This document shows positions 19,393 through 28,355 of a DNA stretch of 55,204 nt, in pieces. Origin of the DNA: Methylotenera sp. (GTDB taxonomy: Bacteria; Pseudomonadota; Gammaproteobacteria; Burkholderiales; Methylophilaceae); NCBI GenBank assembly GCA_017880905.1, contig JADGRO010000042.1:1-55204 (forward strand). The letters are read 5' to 3'. The notes under the pieces were generated by a model. The model saw nothing but the letters and a program-made list of their open reading frames with translations, made no database searches and was not told the DNA's origin. A program made the translations under genes and the position numbers. The first letter of the stretch is position 1. Every line of letters begins with the position of its first letter.

Positions 19393-20805
19393 TTAGCTAA
19401 ACGTTCTTACATCTACAAAATGCCCCGCAACAGCTGCCGCGGCGGCCATTTGTGGGCTGACCAAGTGCGTACGTCCACCTTGCCCTTGGCGGCCCTCAAA
19501 ATTGCGGTTACTTGTCGATGCACAACGTTCGCCTGGCGCTAATTTATCCGCATTCATTGCCAAACACATGCTACAGCCTGGCTCGCGCCACTCAAAACCT
19601 GCTGCAATAAATATTTTGTCCAAACCTTCTTGTTCCGCTTGTGCTTTCACCAAGCCTGAGCCTGGTACTACTAACGCCAACTTCACGTTCGGCGCGATGT
19701 GCTTACCCTTAACAACTACTGAAGCAGCGCGTAAATCCTCAATACGCGAATTGGTGCAACTGCCAATAAACACTTTGTCTATGGTGATTTCACTCATCGG
19801 CGTATTGGCTTGCAAACCCATGTAAGTATAGGCACGCGTCCAGTCGGCGCGCTGCACCTCATTTTTGGCCATGTCCAAACTCGGCACTTTGCCATCCACA
19901 CCCACCACCATTTCTGGGGAGGTCCCCCAAGTGACTTGCGGCTGAATGTCTTGTGCATTCAATTCAACTACCGCATCAAACTTGGCGCCCACATCGCTAT
20001 GCAAAGTGCGCCAATACTTAACTGCTGCATCCCACTGCGCAGCTTTTGGCGCAAATGGGCGACCTTTAATATAGTTTATCGTCGTGTCATCCACCGCGAT
20101 TATGCCAGCACGTGCGCCCGCCTCAATCGCCATATTGCACAAGGTCATGCGGCCTTCCATGCTCAAAGCGCGTATCGCCAAACCCGCAAATTCAATCGCG
20201 TAGCCGGTACCGCCTGCTGTACCTGTTTTGCCAATCACTGCAAGGGCAATATCCTTAGCAGTCACGCCCTTTTGCAAGGTGCCTTCAACCCTCACCAACA
20301 TGGCTTTAGATTTTTTCTGTACCAAGCATTGGGTAGCTAATACATGTTCAACTTCCGAAGTGCCAATCCCATGTGCCAATGCCCCAAACGCTCCGTGGGT
20401 GCTAGTGTGTGAGTCGCCGCATACCACCGTCATACCTGGCAAAGTAGCGCCTTGTTCCGGGCCGATGACGTGTACGATACCTTGGCGCACATCATTCATC
20501 TTAAATTCTGTCACGCCATACTCGGCACAATTTTCGTCTAAAGTTTGCACTTGCAAGCGAGAGATTGAGTCAGCAATACCCGCCACACCAGTGCTTCTAT
20601 TGGTCGTCGGTACATTGTGGTCCGGCACAGCAAGAATCGAATTCACGCGCCAAACCTTACGATTAGCCAGCTTCAAGCCCTCAAATGCTTGCGGACTGGT
20701 GACTTCGTGCACCAAATGACGGTCGATATAAATCAACGCCGTGCCGTTTTCCTCGGTGACGATATGCGAATCAAACAACTTGTCATATAAAGTTTTTGCT
20801 GCCAT
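19393..20805 (-). CDS. leuC: 3-isopropylmalate dehydratase large subunit
   Basis: Aconitase-family Fe-S enzyme isomerising isopropylmalate. 470 residues, standard for the bacterial type. Cluster ligands are in [11 protein letters not shown] and [11 protein letters not shown]. Further family blocks are [23 protein letters not shown] and the C-terminal [11 protein letters not shown]. First gene of the leuC-(lipoprotein)-leuD-leuB-asd run. Confidence 0.97.
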   Translation of the reverse strand: MAAKTLYDKLFDSHIVTEENGTALIYIDRHLVHEVTSPQAFEGLKLANRKVWRVNSILAVPDHNVPTTNRSTGVAGIADSISRLQVQTLDENCAEYGVTEFKMNDVRQGIVHVIGPEQGATLPGMTVVCGDSHTSTHGAFGALAHGIGTSEVEHVLATQCLVQKKSKAMLVRVEGTLQKGVTAKDIALAVIGKTGTAGGTGYAIEFAGLAIRALSMEGRMTLCNMAIEAGARAGIIAVDDTTINYIKGRPFAPKAAQWDAAVKYWRTLHSDVGAKFDAVVELNAQDIQPQVTWGTSPEMVVGVDGKVPSLDMAKNEVQRADWTRAYTYMGLQANTPMSEITIDKVFIGSCTNSRIEDLRAASVVVKGKHIAPNVKLALVVPGSGLVKAQAEQEGLDKIFIAAGFEWREPGCSMCLAMNADKLAPGERCASTSNRNFEGRQGQGGRTHLVSPQMAAAAAVAGHFVDVRTFS

Positions 20806-20817
20806 TTTTACCTAATA

Positions 20818-21312
20818 CTAATCTCTAAAATTACCAAACTGCAACGGAAAATCCGTCACATTTTTTCTCACAAATGCAATCGCCTCCTGCAACACATCAC
20901 GCTTGGCGCCGTTTACACGCACAGAATCACCTTGAATACTGGCTTGCACTTTCATACCAGAATCTTTAATCAACTTGGTGATACGCTTTGCAAGCTCCGC
21001 ATCAATACCGGCGCGGATTTTTAACTCTTGTTTCACTTTGTTGCCACCAATTTTTTGCACATCTTTATGTTCTAGCCGCTTGGAAGAATCAGGTTCTTTC
21101 TTCTCCATAACCGGCAGCAAAATATCTTTCACCTGACTCAATTGAAAGTCGTTATCGCCAAAAATGGTAATCACGCTGTCTTTTTCGTTCAACTCCACTT
21201 TGGCCGAAGTGCCTTTAAAATCATAGCGATTAGTAATTTGCTTACCTGCAATATCAATCGCATTTTTTAACGCGACCATATCAACTTCCGAAGAAATATC
21301 AAAACTCGGCAT
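20818..21312 (-). CDS. yajQ: YajQ family nucleotide-binding protein
   Basis: A small cytoplasmic protein with two tandem ferredoxin-like subdomains. It begins MPSFDISSEVD and contains ITNRYDFKG and IQGDSVRVNGAKRDVLQ, typical of YajQ. Members bind nucleotides, and in Xanthomonas a relative binds cyclic di-GMP and affects transcription; whether this one does is unknown. Of two adjacent ATGs, the second (21312) is favoured because AGGAG lies six bases before it. It lies 12 bp upstream of leuC with no visible terminator between. Confidence 0.93.
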   Translation of the reverse strand: MPSFDISSEVDMVALKNAIDIAGKQITNRYDFKGTSAKVELNEKDSVITIFGDNDFQLSQVKDILLPVMEKKEPDSSKRLEHKDVQKIGGNKVKQELKIRAGIDAELAKRITKLIKDSGMKVQASIQGDSVRVNGAKRDVLQEAIAFVRKNVTDFPLQFGNFRD

Positions 21313-21321
21313 CATAATCTC

Positions 21322-21633
21322 CTATTCGAAGTGACAGACGTAGTCCAACATCTCGGTCACTTCTATGTCAAAACTAGAGTTTCCTGGCACTGTAAATTTC
21401 TCACCCGCGCTGTAAGTTTTCCAAGCTTCTTCACCTTTTAAACGCACTTTGCAGCTACCTAAATTAATTTCCATCAGCTCCGGTGCGGCAGTGTTAAACG
21501 TGAGCGAACTCGGAAATATCACGCCAATTGTGCTGCGTGTACCATTGGGAAACATCACTGTGTGGCTCACACACTTGCCGTCAAAATACACATTGGCTTT
21601 TTTCTTCACACTTACATTATCAAACTGTGCCAT
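21322..21633 (-). CDS. ppnP: Pyrimidine/purine nucleoside phosphorylase
   Basis: A 103-residue single-domain cupin (former DUF1255) that phosphorolyses several nucleosides. Recognisable features are [19 protein letters not shown] and [12 protein letters not shown] near the end. It is slightly longer than the E. coli protein. It sits between argG and yajQ with two-base and six-base gaps, so it is likely co-transcribed with them. Confidence 0.9.
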   Translation of the reverse strand: MAQFDNVSVKKKANVYFDGKCVSHTVMFPNGTRSTIGVIFPSSLTFNTAAPELMEINLGSCKVRLKGEEAWKTYSAGEKFTVPGNSSFDIEVTEMLDYVCHFE

Positions 21634-21634
21634 A

Positions 21635-22858
21635 TTATTTCTTCCTATTTTTTAAATTTGCTGCAATCCGCATTCTAAGTGCGTTAAGCTTAATAAATCC
21701 GCCTGCATCCTTCTGGTCATACGCGCCGGCATCATCTTCAAACGTTGCTATAGTTGAGTCGAATAACGAATCAGTTTTGCTATCACGTCCCGCGACGATT
21801 ACATTGCCTTTGTAAAGTTTAAGGCGCACCCAGCCATTGACCGATTTTTGTGTATGGTCAATCAAAGTTTGCAGTGCCAATCTTTCCGGGCTCCACCAAT
21901 AGCCGTTATAAATCATGCTGGCGTAACGTGGCATTAAATCATCCTTCAAATGCGCAACTTCTCTATCCAAAGTCAACGACTCAATCGCTCGATGCGCCTT
22001 AAGCATAATGGTTCCGCCCGGCGTTTCGTAGCAGCCACGCGATTTCATGCCCACGTAACGATTTTCCACTAAATCCAAACGGCCGATACCGTGTTTGCCA
22101 CCCAGTTTATTGAGTTCGGCCAACAAATCATGCGGTTTCATTTTTTTGCCATTTAGCGAAACTGGGTCACCATTGGCGTATTCAATATCCACGTACTCCG
22201 CCTTATCTGGCGCGGCTTCTGGCGAAACCGTCCAGCGCCACATACTTTCTTCCGCCTCAGCAGCTGGGTTTTCCAAATGTCTGCCTTCATACGAAATATG
22301 CAACAAGTTGGCGTCCATGCTGTATGGGCTGCCGCCTTGTTTGTGCTTCATGTCGACTGGTATATTGTTTTTTTCAGCATACGCCATGAGCTTCTCGCGG
22401 CTAAGCAAATTCCACTCACGCCATGGCGCAACAATTTGGATGTTAGGATTAAGCGCGTACGCGCCAAGTTCAAACCGTACTTGGTCGTTGCCTTTGCCCG
22501 TCGCACCATGCGAAATGGCATCCGCTTTTGTTTCGCGAGCAATTTCAATTAAGCGTTTGGCGATTAAAGGCCGTGCAATTGATGTGCCAAGCAAATATTC
22601 ACCCTCGTACACAGTGTTAGCACGGAACATCGGAAACACAAAATCACGCACGAATTCTTCGCGCAAATCGTCAATGTAAATTTCTTTTACGCCTGCGGCT
22701 TTGGCCTTGCTCCGCGCAGGTTCTAGCTCTTCACCCTGACCTAAATCAGCGGTAAAGGTTACCACTTCGCATTTATATTCGTCTTGTAGCCATTTCAAAA
22801 TCACCGAGGTATCCAAACCGCCGGAATAGGCTAATACGACTTTTTTTATCTTGCTCAT
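21635..22858 (-). CDS. argG: Argininosuccinate synthase
   Basis: ATP-dependent joining of citrulline and aspartate. 407 residues, the short bacterial type. N-terminal ATP pyrophosphatase loop [15 protein letters not shown], then [13 protein letters not shown] and the substrate-binding [13 protein letters not shown]. It follows argF in the same direction. The gap is 143 bp and contains a vestige of a second argF end. Confidence 0.97.
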   Translation of the reverse strand: MSKIKKVVLAYSGGLDTSVILKWLQDEYKCEVVTFTADLGQGEELEPARSKAKAAGVKEIYIDDLREEFVRDFVFPMFRANTVYEGEYLLGTSIARPLIAKRLIEIARETKADAISHGATGKGNDQVRFELGAYALNPNIQIVAPWREWNLLSREKLMAYAEKNNIPVDMKHKQGGSPYSMDANLLHISYEGRHLENPAAEAEESMWRWTVSPEAAPDKAEYVDIEYANGDPVSLNGKKMKPHDLLAELNKLGGKHGIGRLDLVENRYVGMKSRGCYETPGGTIMLKAHRAIESLTLDREVAHLKDDLMPRYASMIYNGYWWSPERLALQTLIDHTQKSVNGWVRLKLYKGNVIVAGRDSKTDSLFDSTIATFEDDAGAYDQKDAGGFIKLNALRMRIAANLKNRKK

Positions 22859-22871
22859 ACTTTTCCTAAAC

Positions 22872-22922
22872 TTAAATTTTCTCTAACAGCAGATATTCCA
22901 TTAACGCTTTTTGCACATGCCA
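22872..22922 (-). pseudogene. Vestigial second 3' end of argF
   Basis: Between argF and argG the minus strand encodes [16 protein letters not shown] followed by a stop. The HVQKALMEYLLL part is identical to the real ArgF C-terminus (LHVQKALMEYLLLGRVEK), but the DNA differs at several third positions, for example GCGTTAATG against GCTCTTATG. Upstream of it the similarity fades. This is best read as the stump of an older, diverged argF copy left behind when the present argF arrived or was duplicated. No start or ribosome site is present. Confidence 0.75.
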
Positions 22923-23001
22923 GCAATTTTGACTCCGGCCACCTCGCTTAACATCGCTGCGCGAGTTAGCCTACGCCGAAACAGACTACACTTTACCCAT
23001 C

Positions 23002-23922
23002 TTACTTTTCTACACGCCCCAATAGTAAGTATTCCATAAGAGCTTTTTGTACGTGCAGTCTGTTTTCTGCTTCCTCCCACACCACGCTTTGCTTGCCGTC
23101 TATCACTTCCGCAGCCACTTCTTCGCCACGATGCGCAGGTAAACAATGCATAAACAGCGCATCTTTATTGGCTGCACGCATCATGTCATCATCCACTTGC
23201 CAATCAGCGAAATCACGTTTGCGCTCTTCATTTTCTGCCTCAAACCCCATGCTGGTCCACACATCGGTTGTCACCAAATCTGCACCCTTGGCGGCATCCA
23301 TCGGATCAGCAAACTCTTCAAAGTGGTCGTGACCATACAAATTAGCGCGTTCCATCTCCACTTCATAGCCAGGCGGGGTTGAAACATGCACGTTAAAATC
23401 CAGCACTTCAGCTGCTTGCAGCCAAGTGTTACACACATTGTTACTATCGCCAATCCACGCCACAGTCTTACCTTTAATACTGCCTTTGTGCTCAATAAAC
23501 GTATAGATATCCGCCAAAATTTGGCATGGATGATATTCGTTTGTTAGCCCATTAATGACCGGAACGCGCGAATTTTGCGCAAAACGCTCGATAATTTCTT
23601 GCTCGAAAGTACGAATCATTACGATATCACTCATGCGCGAAATCACTTGTGCCGCGTCTTCCACCGGCTCACCACGCCCCAATTGCGAATCACGCGTATT
23701 AAGGTAAATCGCGGCACCGCCCAATTGGTGCATGCCCGCCTCAAACGATAGCCGCGTACGCGTACTGGCTTTTTCAAAAATCATCACCAGTGTTCTATCT
23801 TGCAGCGGCCAATATTGCTTGTAGCTTTTAAACTGGCCTTTGATCCAAGTGGTACGTACAAAAATATGGTTCAACTCGTCTGTCGTCAAATCATTAAACT
23901 GTAAAAAATGTTTGATTGCCAT
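23002..23922 (-). CDS. argF: Ornithine carbamoyltransferase
   Basis: Forms citrulline from ornithine and carbamoyl phosphate. 306 residues. Carbamoyl-phosphate site ASTRTRLSFE (about residues 52-61), ornithine-binding HPCQILAD, and the HCLPAHRGEE catalytic cysteine motif. Four bases downstream of argD, so coupled. A duplicate of its last twelve codons lies just past its stop. Confidence 0.97.
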   Translation of the reverse strand: MAIKHFLQFNDLTTDELNHIFVRTTWIKGQFKSYKQYWPLQDRTLVMIFEKASTRTRLSFEAGMHQLGGAAIYLNTRDSQLGRGEPVEDAAQVISRMSDIVMIRTFEQEIIERFAQNSRVPVINGLTNEYHPCQILADIYTFIEHKGSIKGKTVAWIGDSNNVCNTWLQAAEVLDFNVHVSTPPGYEVEMERANLYGHDHFEEFADPMDAAKGADLVTTDVWTSMGFEAENEERKRDFADWQVDDDMMRAANKDALFMHCLPAHRGEEVAAEVIDGKQSVVWEEAENRLHVQKALMEYLLLGRVEK

Positions 23923-23926
23923 AATT

Positions 23927-25105
23927 TTATTGGCTTAAAAACCGCTTAATTAAAGGCGCAAGGCGGCTTACCAGCTCTTTCACTTCTGTTTCGTTAATAA
24001 TCAGTGGCGGCAGCAAACGCACCACATTTTCAGCTGTTACGTTAATCAAAATTTTAGCTTCCAGCCCCATTTTTACTAAGTCCGCGCACGGTCTATCCAA
24101 CTCAATGCCTATCATCAAGCCCGCGTTGCGCATCGCTATTACGCCTCGAGTATTTGCAAGCTCTATCTTTAATAGTGTCACAATCAAATCGCCCATTTTT
24201 TGCGCATTTTCGCGCAGTTTTTCGTCCTGAATCGCATTTAAAGTAGTCAAGCCAGCAATCGTTGCCAATGGATTTCCACCAAATGTGGAACCGTGTTTGC
24301 CAGGCGTAAACACCTCAGCCGCCGCTCCCTTAGCTAAACATGCACCAATCGGCACGCCGGAGCCCAATCCTTTTGCCAGCGTCATCACATCTGGCATCAT
24401 GCCTGTATGCTGAAACGCAAACCAAGTACCGGTGCGGCCTATACCGCTTTGTACTTCGTCTAACATCAATAACCAAGCATTATCGTCGCATACTTTGCGC
24501 AAGCCCTGTAAATAAGCGCGCATATCGGCGGGAATGTGAATACCGCCTTCGCCTTGCACCGGTTCGACCAAAATCGCTACTACGTTATTTTTACGCGATG
24601 CTATTAGTTTTACCGCCTCTAAATCATCGTATGGCACACGAATAAAACCGGAAACCAGTGGCTCAAATCCTGCTTGCGCTTTGCGATTGCCTGTGGCTGA
24701 GAGCGTTGCCATAGTACGTCCATGAAAAGCGCGCTCCATCACGATAATTTCGGGCGTTTCGATGCTCTTGTTATGTCCGTAAAGGCGAGCCAGCTTAATC
24801 GCAGCTTCGTTTGCCTCGCAGCCCGAGTTACAAAAGAACACCTTATCCATACCCGAAATTTCAGCTAATTTGTCTGCTAACTTTTCCTGCTCGGCAATGT
24901 GATAAATGTTGGAAGTGTGAATTAGCTTCGCTGCTTGCGCACTAATCGCTTTCACCATTTTTGGATGCGCGTGACCAAGCCCATTCACCGCCACGCCTGC
25001 AAGCGCATCCAGGTACTTGTTGCCTTGCTCGTCCCACAGCCATACACCTTCACCATGCGTGAAAGTTACAGGTTGACGATTATATGTATTCATTAAGTGT
25101 GACAT
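23927..25105 (-). CDS. argD: Acetylornithine transaminase
   Basis: Class III PLP aminotransferase of arginine synthesis; members can also act on succinyldiaminopimelate. 392 residues. Motifs: FCNSGCEANEAAIKLAR, FHGRTMATLSATG, LLMLDEVQSGIGRTG with the cofactor aspartate, and the PLP lysine in TLAKGLGSGVPIGA. First gene of argD-argF-argG; the substrate assignment rests on this operon. Confidence 0.95.
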   Translation of the reverse strand: MSHLMNTYNRQPVTFTHGEGVWLWDEQGNKYLDALAGVAVNGLGHAHPKMVKAISAQAAKLIHTSNIYHIAEQEKLADKLAEISGMDKVFFCNSGCEANEAAIKLARLYGHNKSIETPEIIVMERAFHGRTMATLSATGNRKAQAGFEPLVSGFIRVPYDDLEAVKLIASRKNNVVAILVEPVQGEGGIHIPADMRAYLQGLRKVCDDNAWLLMLDEVQSGIGRTGTWFAFQHTGMMPDVMTLAKGLGSGVPIGACLAKGAAAEVFTPGKHGSTFGGNPLATIAGLTTLNAIQDEKLRENAQKMGDLIVTLLKIELANTRGVIAMRNAGLMIGIELDRPCADLVKMGLEAKILINVTAENVVRLLPPLIINETEVKELVSRLAPLIKRFLSQ

Positions 25106-25129
25106 AAATTCATTAAACCCAAAAAGAAA

Positions 25130-25150
25130 AACGGCGGCTAGGCCGCCGTT
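25130..25150 (-). terminator. Intrinsic terminator after the PuuD-like gene
   Basis: AACGGCGGC and GCCGCCGTT pair perfectly around a 3-base loop. On the minus strand it is followed by TTTCTTTTT. It ends the small membrane-protein operon and separates it from argD. Confidence 0.9.
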
Positions 25151-25166
25151 GTAGCCTTAAATTTTA

Positions 25167-25658
25167 TTACAAGCCAAGTACGGCGCGATGGCTTAATCCG
25201 TTTGCCATAAAAAATAGCATTGGAATAGATAGCATCATATTGGTCCGTGACGCCAGCATCGCCACACGGCGCGCCTTCGCTTTAACGTCGTCTGCTGCCG
25301 GCACCAAGCCTAAAATCTTTTGTTGGTTTGGCCAAATTAGCACCCAAACGTTAAACAGCATAATAGTACCCAACCATGCGCCAATACCAATACCCTCAAA
25401 TCCGTTTCGCAGCATAAACGCATCTGCTAAGTTTGGGCCCAATAAAGCCGCACCTGCCAGCCATGTCACCACGGCCGACCAACGGAACCATAACAATGCC
25501 CGTGGCGCCACATGCTTGGTAATACCCGCTGCTGTGCCATCTGCACCAGCGTCTTTAAGTGCGGCCATTTGCACCAAGTTAAAATAGTAAAGCAAGCCAA
25601 TCCATGTAATGCCTGCCAAAAAGTGTATCCACCGTGCTAAAGCTGGTAATAATTCCAT
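25167..25658 (-). CDS. PuuD-like (urate oxidase N-terminal family) membrane protein
   Basis: A 163-residue protein with four predicted membrane helices. It starts with LARWIHFLAGITWIGLLYYFN and contains ALLWFRWSAVVTWLAGAALL, WLGTIMLFNVWVLIWPNQQKI and SRTNMMLSIPMLFFMAN. Histidines, tryptophans and the IWPNQQ block resemble the membrane part of the PuuD/urate-hydroxylase N-terminal family. That family's founding member has a C-terminal cytochrome c domain, which is absent here. The protein is therefore only the membrane half; a heme-binding or electron-transfer role is plausible but not shown. A 31-codon membrane peptide gene lies directly upstream. Confidence 0.75.
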   Translation of the reverse strand: MELLPALARWIHFLAGITWIGLLYYFNLVQMAALKDAGADGTAAGITKHVAPRALLWFRWSAVVTWLAGAALLGPNLADAFMLRNGFEGIGIGAWLGTIMLFNVWVLIWPNQQKILGLVPAADDVKAKARRVAMLASRTNMMLSIPMLFFMANGLSHRAVLGL

Positions 25659-25667
25659 GCTACACCC

Positions 25668-25763
25668 CTAGCTTAAAAAATTTTTCAAAAAAAACACCAA
25701 TATCAACGTAAGTATTAGTCCAGAAATGATGGTGCCTGCAACCGATTCTAATGGATTTTTCAT
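25668..25763 (-). CDS. 31-residue single-pass membrane peptide
   Basis: An ATG at 25763, preceded by AAGGAG with 8 bases spacing, opens a frame for MKNPLESVAGTIISGLILTL and a further 11 mostly hydrophobic residues, ending KNFLS. It is one membrane helix and little else. Its stop lies 9 bp before the start of the PuuD-like gene on the same strand, so the pair is probably one operon and the peptide may be an accessory subunit (inference). It resembles the very small subunits that accompany membrane oxidoreductases. Confidence 0.65.
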   Translation of the reverse strand: MKNPLESVAGTIISGLILTLILVFFLKNFLS

Positions 25764-25870
25764 TGCAATCGCTCCTTAATTAATTTTATTCGTTTATTTA
25801 GCTACGAGATTAGCGTAAAAGCCGTACTTTAGCAAGATATTGGAGCAAAATTTTGAAGGCAAACATTTAC

Positions 25871-25981
25871 TTAGTCGCAATTTTGTTTTGCCTCCAAAAA
25901 CGGCTTGATGCGTGCCAGTGTATCGGGGTGCGAAGATAATATTTCAGCCACATAATATGTGTTACGCTGCAGTTTAACTTT
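25871..25981 (-). pseudogene. C-terminal remnant resembling an M48-type metalloprotease
   Basis: An open minus-strand stretch without its own start encodes a tail with ILSSHPDTLARIKPFL, then EAKQNCD and a stop. The S-S/T-H-P-x-T-x-x-R-I pattern is the conserved C-terminal motif of M48 (HtpX/LoiP/YcaL-like) zinc peptidases. The frame is closed by a TGA only 35 codons upstream and the HEXXH part is missing, so this is a decayed gene end, not a working enzyme. The identification rests on one short motif. Confidence 0.4.
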
Positions 25982-26042
25982 TCAATGCGGTGTCGTTGAG
26001 GCAAAATTCAGCCTTTCGTTATATTTCTAAAAATGATTTTTA

Positions 26043-26915
26043 ATGAAGTTACCTAATTTTGGCAGCCTATGGATGCTAGTCGCCGCGCTGGGCTTTGCCG
26101 TTATGGGCACGCTGGTTAAAATTGGTGCGGCCAAATTCAGCAGTGCAGAGTTGGTATTTTACCGCTCTGCATTTGGCTTAGCAGTGATTTACGCTTATAT
26201 ATTCGCCAAAAAATTACCGTTTAAAACGCCAGTCATAGCGAAGCAAATGTCGCGCGCTTTAGTGGGCTTTGCATCATTGGTATTATTTTTCTACGCCATT
26301 GCGCACTTACCGCTGGCCACCGCCATTACGCTTAACTACACCTCGCCCTTATTTTTGGCACTTTTCATGCCATTTTTATTGCGCAAAGAACATAAAAAAA
26401 GTTTGACTAAAAAAAGCCTTTACCTCGCGGTTGTATTGGGATTTATAGGCGTTATATTACTGTTAAAACCCACGTTCAATGGCGAAGATAGTCTAGCAGG
26501 CGCTATGGGGTTACTTTCTGGCATCGGTGCTGCTCTAGCCTATGTGCACGTAAAGCAACTTGGCAACTTGAACGAACCAGATTGGCGCACGGTGTTTTAC
26601 TTTACGTTAATATCCACCATTGGCGCAGGGGTTTGGATGTTATTACTGCACTTTACGCCAGTCAGTTTAAGCGATTTACCTTTACTCATGAGCCTAGGCG
26701 TATCCGCCACCATCGCCCAGCTCGCACTTACGCGCGCCTATCGCACCGGTAACACGCTTACTGTGGCGAGTTTAGCCTATGTCACTGTGGTGCTTGCCAG
26801 TTTAATTAGTGTTTTGTTGTGGCACGAGCATCTTTCAGCCTCAGAATGGCTAGCCATTGGCTTAATTATATTAAGCGGCATTATTAGCGTGCACGCAACA
26901 CAAACCACAAAATAA
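26043..26915 (+). CDS. EamA/DMT-family exporter
   Basis: A 290-residue drug/metabolite transporter with ten membrane helices in two EamA halves (about 1-140 and 150-285). Family features: the first half starts SLWMLVAALGFAVMGTLVKI, and the end is WLAIGLIILSGIISVHA. Such proteins export amino acids, nucleobases or similar small metabolites across the inner membrane; the substrate cannot be read from sequence. It is transcribed alone, divergently from the PuuD-like pair. Confidence 0.88.
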   Translation: MKLPNFGSLWMLVAALGFAVMGTLVKIGAAKFSSAELVFYRSAFGLAVIYAYIFAKKLPFKTPVIAKQMSRALVGFASLVLFFYAIAHLPLATAITLNYTSPLFLALFMPFLLRKEHKKSLTKKSLYLAVVLGFIGVILLLKPTFNGEDSLAGAMGLLSGIGAALAYVHVKQLGNLNEPDWRTVFYFTLISTIGAGVWMLLLHFTPVSLSDLPLLMSLGVSATIAQLALTRAYRTGNTLTVASLAYVTVVLASLISVLLWHEHLSASEWLAIGLIILSGIISVHATQTTK

Positions 26916-27011
26916 TGTGGTTAAGAAAATATATCTACACAAAGCACTAGACATTTCAATAAGTTAGCAGTAACCTGAACTTTCCGCGTTAAAAACGTAG
27001 GCTTAGTTTTA

Positions 27012-27686
27012 ATGATTAAGTTTATTATAACTTTTAGATATATTGCTTTATTGGCGACGTTATTACTGCTTAGCGGCTGCTTAGGCGGTAGCATTGCTTC
27101 GTCAATCGCCAGCTCGATAGCCACCCGCGTGGCCGATAAAGCCGTGGCCAGAGCGCTGGACGTGGATGAAGACCAAGCCGTTAGCAATCGTGATCCCTAC
27201 AAAAATGCCACGCCTCAAGCTACAGCGCCTCAAGCTACAACGCTTCAAGGAACTGCGCCACAAGTTACTAAGCCAATAAATACAGTGCCTACAGAGGTCG
27301 ATGATTATACTTACGCCTTAGCTACGTTTGCTTTTGAGCCTGTTAAACCTGTTGCTGAGACGCTTCCGGAACAAACTGAAGCAATAGAAACCCAGACTCA
27401 AGTGGTGCAAAGTAGTCAGCTAGTACGAGTTGAGTTGTTTAACCTATTAATTGGTGATGAAAAAAATGCTATCTATGAGAAAGCGCGTCTGATGGGCGCA
27501 ACCAGTCTGCCAAAACCACGCGAATGGCAAAGCTGGAACGTAGGTACCGGCGTGGTTCAGAAAGACAAAAAAATCATTACTTTTTTAATTCCGCCAGAGT
27601 TTGGCAAATTACCTAGCGGCACAGTTGCAGTTGTCGAGTTAGCAACCCAAGGCGAGCTAAACGTAGCTCGCTACAAAGCCAATTAA
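27012..27686 (+). CDS. Putative lipoprotein with Pro/Gln/Thr-rich linker
   Basis: A 224-residue protein. Signal helix and lipobox LLLSGC (Cys about residue 23), then a small-residue stretch with SIASSIASSIA, then a short imperfect repeat of the type PQATAPQATTLQGTAPQ (about 70-85), and a C-terminal domain (about 130-224) with WQSWNVGTGVVQKDKK and FLIPPEFGKLPSGTVAVVEL. I do not recognise the C-terminal domain. The repeat reflects tandem copies of a 15-18 bp unit near 27211-27270 and is a likely length-variable spot. It converges with the response regulator gene, 22 bp apart. Confidence 0.75.
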   Translation: MIKFIITFRYIALLATLLLLSGCLGGSIASSIASSIATRVADKAVARALDVDEDQAVSNRDPYKNATPQATAPQATTLQGTAPQVTKPINTVPTEVDDYTYALATFAFEPVKPVAETLPEQTEAIETQTQVVQSSQLVRVELFNLLIGDEKNAIYEKARLMGATSLPKPREWQSWNVGTGVVQKDKKIITFLIPPEFGKLPSGTVAVVELATQGELNVARYKAN

Positions 27687-27708
27687 TTTAAGGTTCTAAC
27701 AAGCCGGC

Positions 27709-28347
27709 TTATGGCTCTAATAACCCACTACGCATGGCTATAAGCGCAATCTCTGCTGAATTATTAGCGTTTAGTTTCTGCTTGATATTGTACAAATGTG
27801 TGCCCACCGTGCGCGGGCTTAAAAATAAACTTTCAGCAATTTCGTTGGTAGTTTTGCCTTTTGCCAGCGACATAAATACTTCAAATTCACGCTCGCTCAA
27901 TACATCTACCGGGCTTTGATCACCCGATAATTGTTGTATCGCCATTTGTTGCGCCACGCCAGCTTCGATATATTTTTTACCGCTCGCCACCATGCGAATC
28001 GCTTTAATCAACTCTTCAGCGGCTGATCGTTTAGTTAAATAGCCCATTGCGCCAGCATTCAATACCCGCTTAGGGTGCACCGAATCTTCATGTGCGGATA
28101 GCACCAAAATTTTAGCGTTGCTGTCTTTAGCCAAAATGCGCTCAATCGACTCTAAGCCACCCATTCCTGGCATGGTAATATCCATCACCACTACGTTTGG
28201 TTTATGCTCCATATAGGTTTTAATGGCTATTTCGCCATTTTCGGCCTCAGCAATTACTTTAATATCCGAAGCTGATTCTAATAATAGTTTAAAACCCATG
28301 CGCACCACAGCGTGGTCGTCGACTAACATTACATTTATTTGGCTCAT
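27709..28347 (-). CDS. NarL/FixJ-family response regulator
   Basis: A 212-residue two-component regulator. Receiver domain 1-120 with acidic pocket D10/D11, phospho-acceptor D56 (VVVMDITMPGMGG), and the switch and lysine region SAHEDS and YLTKRSA. C-terminal LuxR-type helix-turn-helix (about 147-205: LSEREFEVFMSLAKGKTTNEIA, SPRTVGTHLYNIKQKL). It is 8 bp downstream of its cognate histidine kinase. The target genes are not evident. Confidence 0.95.
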   Translation of the reverse strand: MSQINVMLVDDHAVVRMGFKLLLESASDIKVIAEAENGEIAIKTYMEHKPNVVVMDITMPGMGGLESIERILAKDSNAKILVLSAHEDSVHPKRVLNAGAMGYLTKRSAAEELIKAIRMVASGKKYIEAGVAQQMAIQQLSGDQSPVDVLSEREFEVFMSLAKGKTTNEIAESLFLSPRTVGTHLYNIKQKLNANNSAEIALIAMRSGLLEP

Positions 28348-28355
28348 TTTTACCC

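Noticed and set aside
22901-23146. 81-codon minus-strand frame across the argF end
   Set aside because: It is out of frame with both argF and its vestige, and its product is an Arg/Gly/Cys-rich artefact.
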